Assembly (NCBI RefSeq): GCF_004342685.1
Contig: NZ_SMBZ01000003.1
Span: 62,001 to 126,000 of the forward strand
Length of the DNA: 64,000 bases
Direction of reading: 5' to 3'
Source: Sphingobacterium alimentarium
GTDB lineage: Bacteria > Bacteroidota > Bacteroidia > Sphingobacteriales > Sphingobacteriaceae
Of the stretch, positions 52,154 to 60,372 are shown one piece after another. The translations under genes were made by a program, and so were the position numbers. The notes below the pieces were generated by a model that had not been told where the DNA came from, ran no database searches, and saw nothing but the letters and a program-made list of their open reading frames with translations. Each line of letters begins with the position of its first letter. Position 1 is the stretch's first letter.

Positions 52154-52987
52154 CTATACAGTCCTAAAATGTTTAGTTATATTTTCATTTTCAGCGGTAG
52201 CCGCATTAAATAGCAATTCAAGATCTATTTTTGAATCTTCAAAATCTGGGTTGGACGAAATAACATGGTATGCACCGATACTTTTCTCAGCATACAATAC
52301 ATCGTCGCTCAATGCAGTGACTTTTTTGAAATGCAAACGATCTGATATCCGCTGTATGGATTCATTAAGTACAATTTTGTGTTGATCCAAGATGATTACA
52401 GAGTCAATCAGATTATCCAGATCACGCACCTGATGCGTAGATATCACAATAACGCGATCCTCATTCATTACCGAAGCCAGAACTTTTCTGAATTGGGCCT
52501 TGGAAGGAATATCCAATCCATTAGTAGGTTCGTCCATGACCACGACTTTGGTATTGGTCGCCAGTCCAAAAGAAATAAGAAATTTCTTCTTTTGTCCATA
52601 ACTCATATTACCTAAGTTTTGATTTTCGGGAATAGCAAACTCTTCAAAAAGGGACTGAAAATACGCTTCATCAAAGTTCGGGTAAAATGGAGCCGTCGAT
52701 TTCAAGAATTGGTTGACCGAAATATGTGGCAGATGCAAGTCCTCTGGAATGAAGCAGACTTCTTTTAGCAACGATGGGTTTCGTCTTCGACTCTCCTCAC
52801 CTATTACAGTGATATGTCCATTCGTTGGATATATTAATCCAACCATGTTTTTTAATAGTGTGGATTTGCCAGCACCGTTCTTTCCAAGCAATCCATAAAT
52901 ATGTCCCGCTTCCAGCTCAAGGTTGAGATCGGCGAAGATGGGCTTGGATTTAGTATAACTAAAATTTAAGTTTTTAATTGATATCAT
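52154..52987 (-). CDS. ABC transporter ATP-binding protein
   Basis: The 277-residue protein has Walker A LLGKNGAGKSTLLKNM, Q-loop region CFIPEDLHLP, signature MSYGQKKKFLISFGLA (a LSGGQ variant), Walker B VVVMDEPTNGLD and the H-loop STHQ. It is the first gene of a four-gene operon with a permease, a GntR regulator and a beta-rich protein, all with 1-2-base gaps. A near-perfect palindrome lies immediately before its ATG. Confidence 0.94.
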   Translation of the reverse strand: MISIKNLNFSYTKSKPIFADLNLELEAGHIYGLLGKNGAGKSTLLKNMVGLIYPTNGHITVIGEESRRRNPSLLKEVCFIPEDLHLPHISVNQFLKSTAPFYPNFDEAYFQSLFEEFAIPENQNLGNMSYGQKKKFLISFGLATNTKVVVMDEPTNGLDIPSKAQFRKVLASVMNEDRVIVISTHQVRDLDNLIDSVIILDQHKIVLNESIQRISDRLHFKKVTALSDDVLYAEKSIGAYHVISSNPDFEDSKIDLELLFNAATAENENITKHFRTV

Positions 52988-52989
52988 AC

Positions 52990-53015
52990 TAGTGTACTAT
53001 TTAAATAATACACTA
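52990..53015. promoter_or_regulatory. Near-perfect 26-bp palindromic operator at the GntR/ABC operon start
   Basis: TAGTGTA at 52990-52996 and TACACTA at 53009-53015 are inverted, with a near-complete palindrome between (one mismatched pair). It starts 3 bases before the ATPase ATG on the minus strand. The length and half-site shape suit a GntR/YtrA dimer, and the regulator is in the operon. Binding is inferred. Confidence 0.65.
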
Positions 53016-53057
53016 ATATAGATACTAAAAATTATATTCCAAATTTTATTGAAAAAA

Positions 53058-53079
53058 ATAGGGATCATATGATCCCTAT
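53058..53079 (-). terminator. Intrinsic terminator of the SPFH-RHH operon
   Basis: A perfect 22-base palindrome (ATAGGGATCAT and its complement) is followed on the minus strand by TTTTTTT. Confidence 0.8.
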
Positions 53080-53085
53080 ATATAC

Positions 53086-53241
53086 TTATTTACTGTTTTT
53101 CTTTCTTTTACTTTTAATGAGTGCTTCGTGAAGTAAATATTCAATTTGCCCATTTACGCTTCGAAACTCATCTTGAGCCCATTGTTCAAGGAGTTTGAAT
53201 GTTTCTTCATCTATCCGTACCACAAAATTCTTTTTCTTCAT
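53086..53241 (-). CDS. Ribbon-helix-helix (Arc-type) DNA-binding protein, 51 aa
   Basis: A 51-residue reading frame from ATG 53241: KKKNFVVRIDEETFKLLEQW is the beta-strand and first helix of an Arc/MetJ ribbon-helix-helix, SVNGQIEYLLHEALIKSK is the second helix, and the tail is basic. The strand residues FVVRI are typical DNA-contacting ones. It is encoded 27 bases after the SPFH gene stop on the same strand, and this linkage recurs in Bacteroidota to my knowledge. A terminator follows 6 bases beyond its stop. Confidence 0.85.
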   Translation of the reverse strand: MKKKNFVVRIDEETFKLLEQWAQDEFRSVNGQIEYLLHEALIKSKRKKNSK

Positions 53242-53268
53242 ATCAAATCACTTAGGAGCGCATAGGCG

Positions 53269-54135
53269 TTAATACAATGTACCTGTATTGATGATAGGTT
53301 GAGCCGCTTTCTCTCCACACAATACGACCATCAAATTACTAACCATAGCTGCTTTACGCTCGTCATCCAGTTCGACAATATTCTCTTGCGAAAGTTTTTT
53401 CAGCGCCATATCGACCATACCCACTGCCCCATCGACAATCTTAGCGCGTGCAGCCACAATAGCTGCCGCTTGTTGTCTCTGCAACATAGCTCCTGCTATC
53501 TCTGCAGCATAGGCAAGATGACTGATGCGTGCTTCTTGTACGATGATTCCGGCTTTGGAAAGGCGGTCCGTAAGTTCTTTTTCTAAAATATGGTTCACCT
53601 CTTCACCCCCATTTCGTAAAGTGATTTCGGCAGTATCATCTTCCAGATCATCATAAGCAAAGCTCACCGCCAAGTGGCGCACTGCAGCCTCAGATTGTGC
53701 CCGCACATAATCGTAGATACGCTCTACATCATAAGCAGCTTTGTACGTATCCCCGATTTTCCACACGATAACAGCGCCAATTTCTATGGGATTACCCATT
53801 TTGTCGTTGACCTTAAGCGTCTGCCCCTGCAAATTCTCTGAGCGTAAGGACATTTTTGCAGCGGTATACAATGGATTCACGAAGAAAAGCCCGTTATCTT
53901 TAATCGTACCCACGTATTTTCCAAAGAAATTAAGCACGCGGGAGTGATTCGGATGAACAATTAATATTCCTTTGAAAATAAACAATGCTGTCAAAAAAAG
54001 GAGTATAACAATAAAAATGAAACCCGGCTTATCATTGGTCACCGCCCAATAGGCTGTGTAGCCCGATAAAACAAGTAAAATGACACCGACTGCAATAGCC
54101 GTATATCCAGATGTAGGTTTAATATTTCTTTCCAT
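53269..54135 (-). CDS. SPFH/Band-7 domain membrane protein
   Basis: The 288-residue protein has two N-terminal hydrophobic helices ([35 protein letters not shown]), then an SPFH core ([18 protein letters not shown] to VEEARIS-type), with [27 protein letters not shown] in the middle and a coiled, alanine-rich [21 protein letters not shown] near the end. Such proteins form oligomeric cages on the membrane. The partner is the small RHH gene downstream. Paired palindromes lie in its promoter region at 54155. Confidence 0.93.
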   Translation of the reverse strand: MERNIKPTSGYTAIAVGVILLVLSGYTAYWAVTNDKPGFIFIVILLFLTALFIFKGILIVHPNHSRVLNFFGKYVGTIKDNGLFFVNPLYTAAKMSLRSENLQGQTLKVNDKMGNPIEIGAVIVWKIGDTYKAAYDVERIYDYVRAQSEAAVRHLAVSFAYDDLEDDTAEITLRNGGEEVNHILEKELTDRLSKAGIIVQEARISHLAYAAEIAGAMLQRQQAAAIVAARAKIVDGAVGMVDMALKKLSQENIVELDDERKAAMVSNLMVVLCGEKAAQPIINTGTLY

Positions 54136-54154
54136 AACATTAGTTTTAAATAAT

Positions 54155-54173
54155 TGATATCATTATGATATCA
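54155..54173. promoter_or_regulatory. Tandem palindromes TGATATCA upstream of the SPFH-RHH operon
   Basis: Two copies of TGATATCA (54155-54162 and 54166-54173) are spaced by TTA, with a further ATATCA half at ~54179. Ribbon-helix-helix repressors bind such short repeats cooperatively, so autoregulation by the adjacent RHH protein is suggested, not shown. Confidence 0.5.
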
Positions 54174-54270
54174 TAAATATATCAAATAATAAAATAAATT
54201 GCAAGTGGAAAAGATACTTTATTATGATTTTTTAAAACATTCTGTATATTTATATCTATTACCTCAAGCT

Positions 54271-55422
54271 ATGATAATCAATATTTTAAAATGGGTAATT
54301 GGTACGCTGATCACCTTACTTACGCTGCTAATTCTTGGATTGATAGTGACCGACCACACCTATATACTGCGTGGAATTCGTGTCACCTACTTCACAGGGC
54401 ATAGTACAGCATTTTTAGAAGATTATCACTATTTCGAAAATCGGACGATCAAAACGACTACTCCAGAGCCCTGGCCCAAGGCCAACGATTATAACACTGT
54501 GGAGTCAACTGCCGTACTCGATTCACTCCATACCGTTAATGGATCAGTAGCCTATCTGGTTATAAAAAACGATAGCCTATGGTTTGAGAAATATTATGAC
54601 GGCTATACTGAAAAATCCTTATCCAATTCATTTTCGATGGCAAAAAGTATCACTGCTGCTATACTTGGTAAAGCATTGGAACTGGGGTATATAAAAAATC
54701 TAGAGGAGAAAGTTAAAGACTACCTACCCGATTTGCAAGGTCCATATGCCGATGAGGTAACCATTAGAGACCTCGTGACCATGCGCTCCGGATTACAGTG
54801 GGATGAAAAATACTATTCGCCATTTTCGATTACGACCAAAGCTTATTTCTATAACGACATCAGCAAAGCTATGCTGGAATTGCCTATTATCAACAAGCCT
54901 AATGAGGTATTTCGGTATCAAAGTGGCGACACCCAATTGTTGGGAATGGTCTTGTCCAAGGCACTACCTATGACGCTCACGGAATTTCTTTCGGAATACT
55001 TTTGGCAACCTATGGGTGCCGAACAGGATGCACTATGGCAAATTTCATCCAACGATGGCATGGAAAAAACCTACTGCTGCATTGCCAGCAATGCACGAGA
55101 TTTTGCGCGATTTGGCAAATTATATGCACAGTCCGGTCGTTGGAAGGATAAACAGCTATTGGATTCAGCTTACATCCAGCAGTCTATTCAGCCGGCAGCA
55201 GACAATTCTCCAGACTATGGTTACAGTTGGTGGGTGAGTACATTCGATGGCAAAAAGGTATTCTCCATGAACGGTCATCTGGGACAATTTGTAATAGCTA
55301 TTCCTGAGGACAACTTAATCATCGTCCGTCTAGGACACAAAACCGACAAATTAGGCATCCATAATCCGCAAGGTGCATATTACAAATACATAGAGCAAAC
55401 TTATATCCTACTTCAAAAGTAA
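54271..55422 (+). CDS. Serine hydrolase, beta-lactamase class C fold
   Basis: An N-terminal membrane anchor (LKWVIGTLITLLTLLILGLIV) is followed by a penicillin-binding/class C domain. The S-x2-K motif is SFSMAKS (Ser122, Lys125), the Y-x-N equivalent is FRYQSGDTQ, with Ser in place of Asn, and the third motif HLG is in NGHLGQF. It probably acts in the periplasm as an esterase or peptidase rather than as an antibiotic-degrading enzyme. The ATG at 54271 is chosen since the upstream frame from 54199 lacks a plausible start context. Confidence 0.88.
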   Translation: MIINILKWVIGTLITLLTLLILGLIVTDHTYILRGIRVTYFTGHSTAFLEDYHYFENRTIKTTTPEPWPKANDYNTVESTAVLDSLHTVNGSVAYLVIKNDSLWFEKYYDGYTEKSLSNSFSMAKSITAAILGKALELGYIKNLEEKVKDYLPDLQGPYADEVTIRDLVTMRSGLQWDEKYYSPFSITTKAYFYNDISKAMLELPIINKPNEVFRYQSGDTQLLGMVLSKALPMTLTEFLSEYFWQPMGAEQDALWQISSNDGMEKTYCCIASNARDFARFGKLYAQSGRWKDKQLLDSAYIQQSIQPAADNSPDYGYSWWVSTFDGKKVFSMNGHLGQFVIAIPEDNLIIVRLGHKTDKLGIHNPQGAYYKYIEQTYILLQK

Positions 55423-55429
55423 TAGACAA

Positions 55430-55722
55430 TTAATCCCGCAGCCTCCGTGGTAGACGCAGTTCATAAGTTCCCTGCGTGCGATTCACAATGGAATCGTAAC
55501 TGAGATTGACCTTGTCTCCCACGTTATATTTGCCATTGCGAATGTGTCTATAACGGACTTTCGTTTTGAATCCTTTGACATAGAAACCGCGTTGTCTTAT
55601 ATTGCCACCTTTCTTTACCTTCCGTACGGTAAATTCTCCTTCTTTGGAAAAAGCTCGTACACATCATGATCTCACGAGCTAATTAGAAAGGACAACATAA
55701 TTAGTGTAATATATTTTTTCAT
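55430..55722 (-). pseudogene. Dead small lipoprotein gene (stop in the lipobox plus frameshift)
   Basis: From ATG 55722 the frame reads MKKYITLIMLSFLISS then TGA at 55672-55674, exactly where the lipobox cysteine would be. Downstream the frame continues, one base shifted, as RAFSKEGEFTVRKVKKGGN and on through YVKGFKTKVRYRHIRNGKYN to a stop at 55430-55432. The total of 293 bases is one short of a whole number of codons, consistent with one indel. The restored protein would be a ~97-residue basic lipoprotein of unknown family. Nothing else is seen between 55723 and 55819. Confidence 0.6.
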
Positions 55723-55819
55723 TAGAATTAAAAAAACAATATATAAAATATCACCTATAAATCCATATTTCGGCATAACACTTAACAATATAATGACGAC
55801 CTATCTGCGTATATTATTC

Positions 55820-55827
55820 TATATTTG
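55820..55827 (+). promoter_or_regulatory. Candidate -7 element (TATATTTG), leaderless geometry
   Basis: TATATTTG ends 3 nt before the ATG at 55831, so transcription from a -7-centred box would start on the A of that ATG. No clear -33 element is visible. Confidence 0.4.
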
Positions 55828-55830
55828 TGC

Positions 55831-56493
55831 ATGAATCAATATGCCGTACTTTTCGACATGGATGGTGTTATCTGCCATACCAATCCGCATCACGCCAAAG
55901 CTTTTGAAGCATTTTTTGACAGCTATAACATCCCTTATACTGAGAAAGAATTTGAAGAGCATATGTATGGCAAACACAATAGCCATATCATGACTTATTT
56001 CTTCAAAAGACCGATCCATGGGGAAGAACTTTTAAGCTTAGAAAATGAAAAGGAACAATTGTTTCGCGATATCTATAAAGACAAAGTTGAAACTATTCCG
56101 CATTTCAAATCATTTTTAGCGGATCTGAAAGCCAACAACTTCCATACTGCAGTCTGTACTTCTGCACCCCGTGCCAATATGGATTTAATTATTGATGCAT
56201 TGGAAATTCGTACGCAAATGCAAGCTCTACTGGCCAGTGAAGATGTAAAACTCCATAAGCCACACCCCGAGGTTTACCTGAATGCCGCTTCGCGGTTAGG
56301 TATTGACCCCAGCCATTGTGTTGTTTTTGAAGACTCATTTTCGGGCATTACAGCCGGCCTTAACGCTGGAATGAAAGTCGTAGCCGTATTAAGTTCGCAT
56401 ACCAAAGAGCAGCTTCCCAAATGCGATTATTACATAAATGATTACGGCGAAATCAACGCCGCTAAAGTCCTTGAACTTCTAAAAAACGGTTAA
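55831..56493 (+). CDS. HAD-superfamily phosphatase (beta-phosphoglucomutase-like)
   Basis: The DxDGV nucleophile motif is AVLFDMDGVICHT with Asp9 and Asp11; motif III is KLHKPHPEVYL, and motif IV VVFEDSFSGI. A cap domain of ~70 residues lies between motifs I and II (EHMYGKHNSHIM). It should dephosphorylate or mutate a sugar phosphate in the cytoplasm. The ATG at 55831 is chosen over 55825 on the basis of the MNQYAVLFD start and the promoter box. A TauE-type transporter gene starts 1 base after its stop. Confidence 0.9.
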   Translation: MNQYAVLFDMDGVICHTNPHHAKAFEAFFDSYNIPYTEKEFEEHMYGKHNSHIMTYFFKRPIHGEELLSLENEKEQLFRDIYKDKVETIPHFKSFLADLKANNFHTAVCTSAPRANMDLIIDALEIRTQMQALLASEDVKLHKPHPEVYLNAASRLGIDPSHCVVFEDSFSGITAGLNAGMKVVAVLSSHTKEQLPKCDYYINDYGEINAAKVLELLKNG

Positions 56494-56494
56494 A

Positions 56495-57262
56495 ATGATA
56501 CAAGAGGCACTGCAACTGATTTCAAGCCCATACGGTTGGGCGCTTTATTTTGCCTGCGCCATGCTTATTGGTATTTCCAAGACAGGAATTCAAAATATTG
56601 GAACATTGGCAGTGCCATTTTTTGCTTTACTATTCGGTGCCAAGTATTCCACAGGAATAGTGCTCATCCTATTGTGTTTTGCGGATCTTATTGCCGTCAT
56701 CTATTACCGAAAAGCTTTCCTCTGGAAGGAAGTAAAAAGCCTGCTTCCTCTCGCTTTTGTCGGGCTGTTCGTCGGTTTGATATTGGGAAACTACATTGAC
56801 GATAAAACATTTAAAATCAGTATAGGTATCTGTATTATTGTGGGGGTAGCGATTATGCTTTGGATGGAAAAAGCATCCCCCGAAACCAGAGAAAAGCTAA
56901 CTAAAAGAAGCTGGTATTCTCCCTTATTTGGTTTTATTTTAGGCTTTTCGACGATGATAGGAAATGCTGCAGGCCCCGCATTATCTGTCTATATGCTTTC
57001 CAAACGCCTCGACAAAATAACCTTTGCTGCTACATCCGCTTGGTTTATATTTGTGCTCAATCTTAGTAAGGTTCCGTTGCAAGCTTTTGTATGGCACAAC
57101 CTCACTTGGTCAGGATTGATATTGAATATTATGGCACTGCCTTTTATTATCCTCGGCGGATTTATCGGCATCAAAATTATTAAAATTCTACCCGAGCATA
57201 TTTTTAGAAATATCATCATTGCGCTCGTCATTCTCGCTTCCATATTTTTGATTATACTATAA
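56495..57262 (+). CDS. TauE/SafE family membrane transporter
   Basis: The 255-residue protein has 7-8 hydrophobic helices in two halves, with the family's repeated motifs: the N-terminal half ACAMLIGISKTGIQNIGTLAV and the C-terminal half GFSTMIGNAAGPALSVYML. TauE/SafE proteins export sulfite, sulfoacetate or related organosulfur anions across the inner membrane. The substrate is not known here. It starts 1 base after the HAD gene, so it is in one operon with it. Confidence 0.9.
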   Translation: MIQEALQLISSPYGWALYFACAMLIGISKTGIQNIGTLAVPFFALLFGAKYSTGIVLILLCFADLIAVIYYRKAFLWKEVKSLLPLAFVGLFVGLILGNYIDDKTFKISIGICIIVGVAIMLWMEKASPETREKLTKRSWYSPLFGFILGFSTMIGNAAGPALSVYMLSKRLDKITFAATSAWFIFVLNLSKVPLQAFVWHNLTWSGLILNIMALPFIILGGFIGIKIIKILPEHIFRNIIIALVILASIFLIIL

Positions 57263-57277
57263 TCAAAAAGTTGTTTG

Positions 57278-57285
57278 TACTTTTG
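57278..57285 (+). promoter_or_regulatory. Candidate -7 element (TACTTTTG), leaderless geometry
   Basis: TACTTTTG ends 4 nt before the ATG at 57290 of the exonuclease/GIY-YIG gene. No clear -33 element is visible. Confidence 0.4.
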
Positions 57286-57289
57286 CTTT

Positions 57290-58666
57290 ATGGAATATGC
57301 TATTGTGGATATTGAGACGACCGGGTCGTATGCAGCAGGAAATCAAATCACTGAAATAGCGATTGTTATCCACAACGGCACGCATGTTTTGGAGAAATTT
57401 CAGTCCCTTGTGAATCCTGGGACACTTATCCCCTTTCATATTCAAGCATTGACGGGTATCAGCAACGAAATGGTCGAAGATGCACCCACATTTCAGGAAC
57501 TCGCACCGACTATCTATCAGCTTTTAAACAAAAGGATTTTCGTAGCGCATAATGTGAATTTTGATTATTCTTTTATCGTAAACGAATTACAAAATGCAGG
57601 ATTCGCGTGGCGTGCACCCAAACTTTGCACCGTAAGGCTCTCGCGCAAAATTATCCCCAACCAATCTTCGTATAGCTTAGGTAAACTTTGTCAAAACTTG
57701 GGCATCCGCATTCAAGACAGACACCGCGCGATGGGCGACGCCGAAGCTACGGTTACACTGTTTGAAAAGTTGGTACGGGAAGATAAGGAGAACATCATTG
57801 AGACCACGTTGAAGAAAACACGAGAGCATCGATTGCCTACACACATCAATGAGGATGATTTTCTCAAGTTACCCGAAACCACTGGCGTCTATTTATTTCA
57901 TAATGCGGGGGGCAAAATTATCTATGTAGGTAAGGCTGTCAATATTCGGAATCGCGTGCTCAGCCATTTTTCCGGCAGCAGTGGCACCCAGAAAAGACAA
58001 GCTTTTATCAATGGCATTCATCATATCGATTATATAGAAACGGGCACCGAACTGATGTCACTCCTTACAGAGTGTAGACTCATCAAACAATATTGGCCTA
58101 CACATAATCGTGCTCTAAAGAAGTTCGAACCAAAATTTTCACTCATTCAATATACCGATCAGAGGGACTACATCCGGCTGGTCGTATCACGGTATGACAA
58201 GCACGCCAAAGCTATTCAGCATTTTGAACGGCCTTACGAAGCCAATCAGCTGTTGCTGCAATTGATGGAAGAGTTTGAACTGGATAATAGATTGTGCTAC
58301 TTCTACAGTGTTCACACTGATCCTAAACCTAAAACGGACTACACGACGCTTCCAGCCGCTGAATCGCACAACAGCAAAGTGGAGGATGCATTGGAGAAGG
58401 TTAAAGCGGACTCGCAATCTTTTATTTTAATAGACCAAGGGCGGAATTTGGATGAGAAATCTTATATCCTCTTTAAAAATAATAATTTATATGCTTTTGG
58501 CTTTTTTGATCGGGACTTGGCGATATCCGATTACGAAGATATCATCAAGGAAGATGATAAATGTATGAGTAATTATTACATGAACGCCTTGGTACTGCAG
58601 TATATGGAAAGATTTCCGAGCAAGGTCGTCCGACTGAGTAATAAGCATTCTTACGAGCAATTCTAA
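57290..58666 (+). CDS. DnaQ-type 3'-5' exonuclease fused to a GIY-YIG nuclease domain
   Basis: Residues 1-170 are a DEDDh exonuclease: YAIVDIETTG (first acids), HNVNFDYSFI, and HRAMGDAEAT with the catalytic His and Asp. Residues ~190-280 are a UvrC/Cho-type GIY-YIG domain: TGVYLFHNAGGKIIYVGKAVNIRNRVLSHF, then ELMSLLTECRLIKQYWP. The C-terminal ~180 residues are a poorly conserved region. The architecture resembles Cho-like repair nucleases joined to polymerase epsilon-type proofreading domains and is probably a repair enzyme. The ATG at 57290 directly starts MEYAIVD. Confidence 0.88.
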   Translation: MEYAIVDIETTGSYAAGNQITEIAIVIHNGTHVLEKFQSLVNPGTLIPFHIQALTGISNEMVEDAPTFQELAPTIYQLLNKRIFVAHNVNFDYSFIVNELQNAGFAWRAPKLCTVRLSRKIIPNQSSYSLGKLCQNLGIRIQDRHRAMGDAEATVTLFEKLVREDKENIIETTLKKTREHRLPTHINEDDFLKLPETTGVYLFHNAGGKIIYVGKAVNIRNRVLSHFSGSSGTQKRQAFINGIHHIDYIETGTELMSLLTECRLIKQYWPTHNRALKKFEPKFSLIQYTDQRDYIRLVVSRYDKHAKAIQHFERPYEANQLLLQLMEEFELDNRLCYFYSVHTDPKPKTDYTTLPAAESHNSKVEDALEKVKADSQSFILIDQGRNLDEKSYILFKNNNLYAFGFFDRDLAISDYEDIIKEDDKCMSNYYMNALVLQYMERFPSKVVRLSNKHSYEQF

Positions 58667-58670
58667 AAAT

Positions 58671-58709
58671 AAAAAAGGGTAAAATTTAATTCAAATTTTA
58701 CCCTTTTTT
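58671..58709. terminator. Bidirectional intrinsic terminator
   Basis: A 17-bp stem, AAAAAAGGGTAAAATTT with its complement, closes on AATTC and lies between two converging genes. Both sides run into A/T tracts. Confidence 0.9.
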
Positions 58710-58727
58710 ATTATACTAAGTTATGCC

Positions 58728-60227
58728 TTACGCAAATGCCGTCCAGTCTGAATTATCTTGATATTCTACGATTGGATTGGAGGTATTGTTGGATAAATAC
58801 TGACCCACGAACATCGAAATATCCGATACCAAATGCTGACGGGTAATTTCTACCAAACCAGCATTAAAGCCATTCATCTGCAATACAAATTGGAAGCTGA
58901 TGATACGAGCGATAATACGGCCTAAAGTTACGGCATCACGCTGACTCACCGCTTGGTCGATATTGAAGTTCAGCAGGTGCGCAAAATAGGATATACTTTC
59001 TGTGGCTGTAGGATATTGTGCTAAGAATTTAGCGAGGTTCGTTTCTTTCGATCTGCGCATCAATTTCAAAACTGAATCAGCTATCTGACCATAAAGCATC
59101 TCGTTAGATCCTTCAAAAATCTGGAATGGTCTGCTATCCACAACTGCTCTACCTGCAATATGATCCAGGCGATAGCCATTAGCACCCGCAAGCTGTAAAG
59201 CAATTTGTGCCGATTCTTGCATCAGATCGGTGATCAATGCCTTCAATGTGTTCGCTTCGATTGCAGCAGTAGCCAAATCTTTATCAATTCCGCTATTTGA
59301 AGTACTGTACGCACACATACCCGAACAAATGGTATATGCTGCTTGCATACGGGACAACTGATATTTAACAGCGTCTAAGTTGGCCAATGGAGCACCGCCT
59401 ACCAATCGGTTTTGGCAATATGCCAATGTTTCATCCAACAAACGCTTGATAAAGCCCATGCCCATACCTGGAAACTGTAGACGACTGCGGTGTAGCATAT
59501 CCAACATCAACTTCAAACCCGTGCTCTCCGGTTGCAGTTTTTGTGCTTCCTCCACGGTCACGTCGATTTGATTTATACCATAAGGAATAGCGTACAAACC
59601 GAGGTTATTGTAGCGCTCCACCATAGGAATATGTTGATCAGGATTACTATTATCTGTTACGAAAAAGTCGATATCACGAGTCAAATCACCATTTTCATTC
59701 GCTTTACGCGCTGTGACCAACCAAAAGTCGGCTGCACCGCTCAAACCTTGCCAGTGTTTTTCTCCCTGAATTTTATAACCTCCATCTACCGCTTGGTACG
59801 AAGTTTTCATATTCAAAGCGTCACTGCCATAAAGTTTTTCAGTAATCATCAAACCACCCATAGCCTTATCCTCCAAAAACTTTTTGAAAATACGCTCTTG
59901 AACTGCATAATTACCGTATTTGGCCAAAGGTTCGAGAAACAAAGCAATGTTAATTCCAAACATCAAAGACAAAGACAACGACTCATACGAGGCAGCGGCA
60001 AGTACGCCTAGGCATTCTTTGACCTGCACGCCACGACCGCCATGAATGGCTGGAATCGCCACCGCAAGAGGATTTTTAGCCATTATTTTAGCTTTAAAAT
60101 CTGCCGGTAAGTCTCGGTTTAAACTAATTTCATTGAAATCGTATTCTTTTCTAAATAGATCGTGTAAATGCTTTGAAAAGTCGTTGATGTAGGTTTTAAA
60201 ATCAACATGCTCTGCAATTTGGCTCAT
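58728..60227 (-). CDS. Acyl-CoA dehydrogenase family protein
   Basis: The 499-residue protein has the ACAD layout: N-terminal helical domain (AVAIPAIHGGRGVQVKECLG), beta domain (MITEKLYGSDALNMKTSY, EKHWQGLSGAADF), and C-terminal helical domain with FQIFEGSNEMLYGQIAD, the IYEGT-type motif that carries the catalytic glutamate. It is longer than typical (~390) members and has an extended C-terminus of about 80 residues. It should oxidise an acyl-CoA with FAD and electron-transfer flavoprotein. No beta-oxidation genes are adjacent. Confidence 0.88.
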   Translation of the reverse strand: MSQIAEHVDFKTYINDFSKHLHDLFRKEYDFNEISLNRDLPADFKAKIMAKNPLAVAIPAIHGGRGVQVKECLGVLAAASYESLSLSLMFGINIALFLEPLAKYGNYAVQERIFKKFLEDKAMGGLMITEKLYGSDALNMKTSYQAVDGGYKIQGEKHWQGLSGAADFWLVTARKANENGDLTRDIDFFVTDNSNPDQHIPMVERYNNLGLYAIPYGINQIDVTVEEAQKLQPESTGLKLMLDMLHRSRLQFPGMGMGFIKRLLDETLAYCQNRLVGGAPLANLDAVKYQLSRMQAAYTICSGMCAYSTSNSGIDKDLATAAIEANTLKALITDLMQESAQIALQLAGANGYRLDHIAGRAVVDSRPFQIFEGSNEMLYGQIADSVLKLMRRSKETNLAKFLAQYPTATESISYFAHLLNFNIDQAVSQRDAVTLGRIIARIISFQFVLQMNGFNAGLVEITRQHLVSDISMFVGQYLSNNTSNPIVEYQDNSDWTAFA

Positions 60228-60372
60228 ATTTGTTATCTTTTAATTATTCAAAAACTGTATAACAGGCCTGAACGTAAGTTCCTGTGATGTTACTTTCGTA
60301 AAGTTAATGAGTATTAGAAGGAATAGCTGTTGAAAATAAGACAAAAACTAGGACAAATCGTGCATTGACTAT

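Noticed and set aside
55672-55674. TGA at the lipobox as selenocysteine
   Set aside because: A further frameshift follows and no SECIS-like hairpin is seen directly after the codon; the gene is simply dead.
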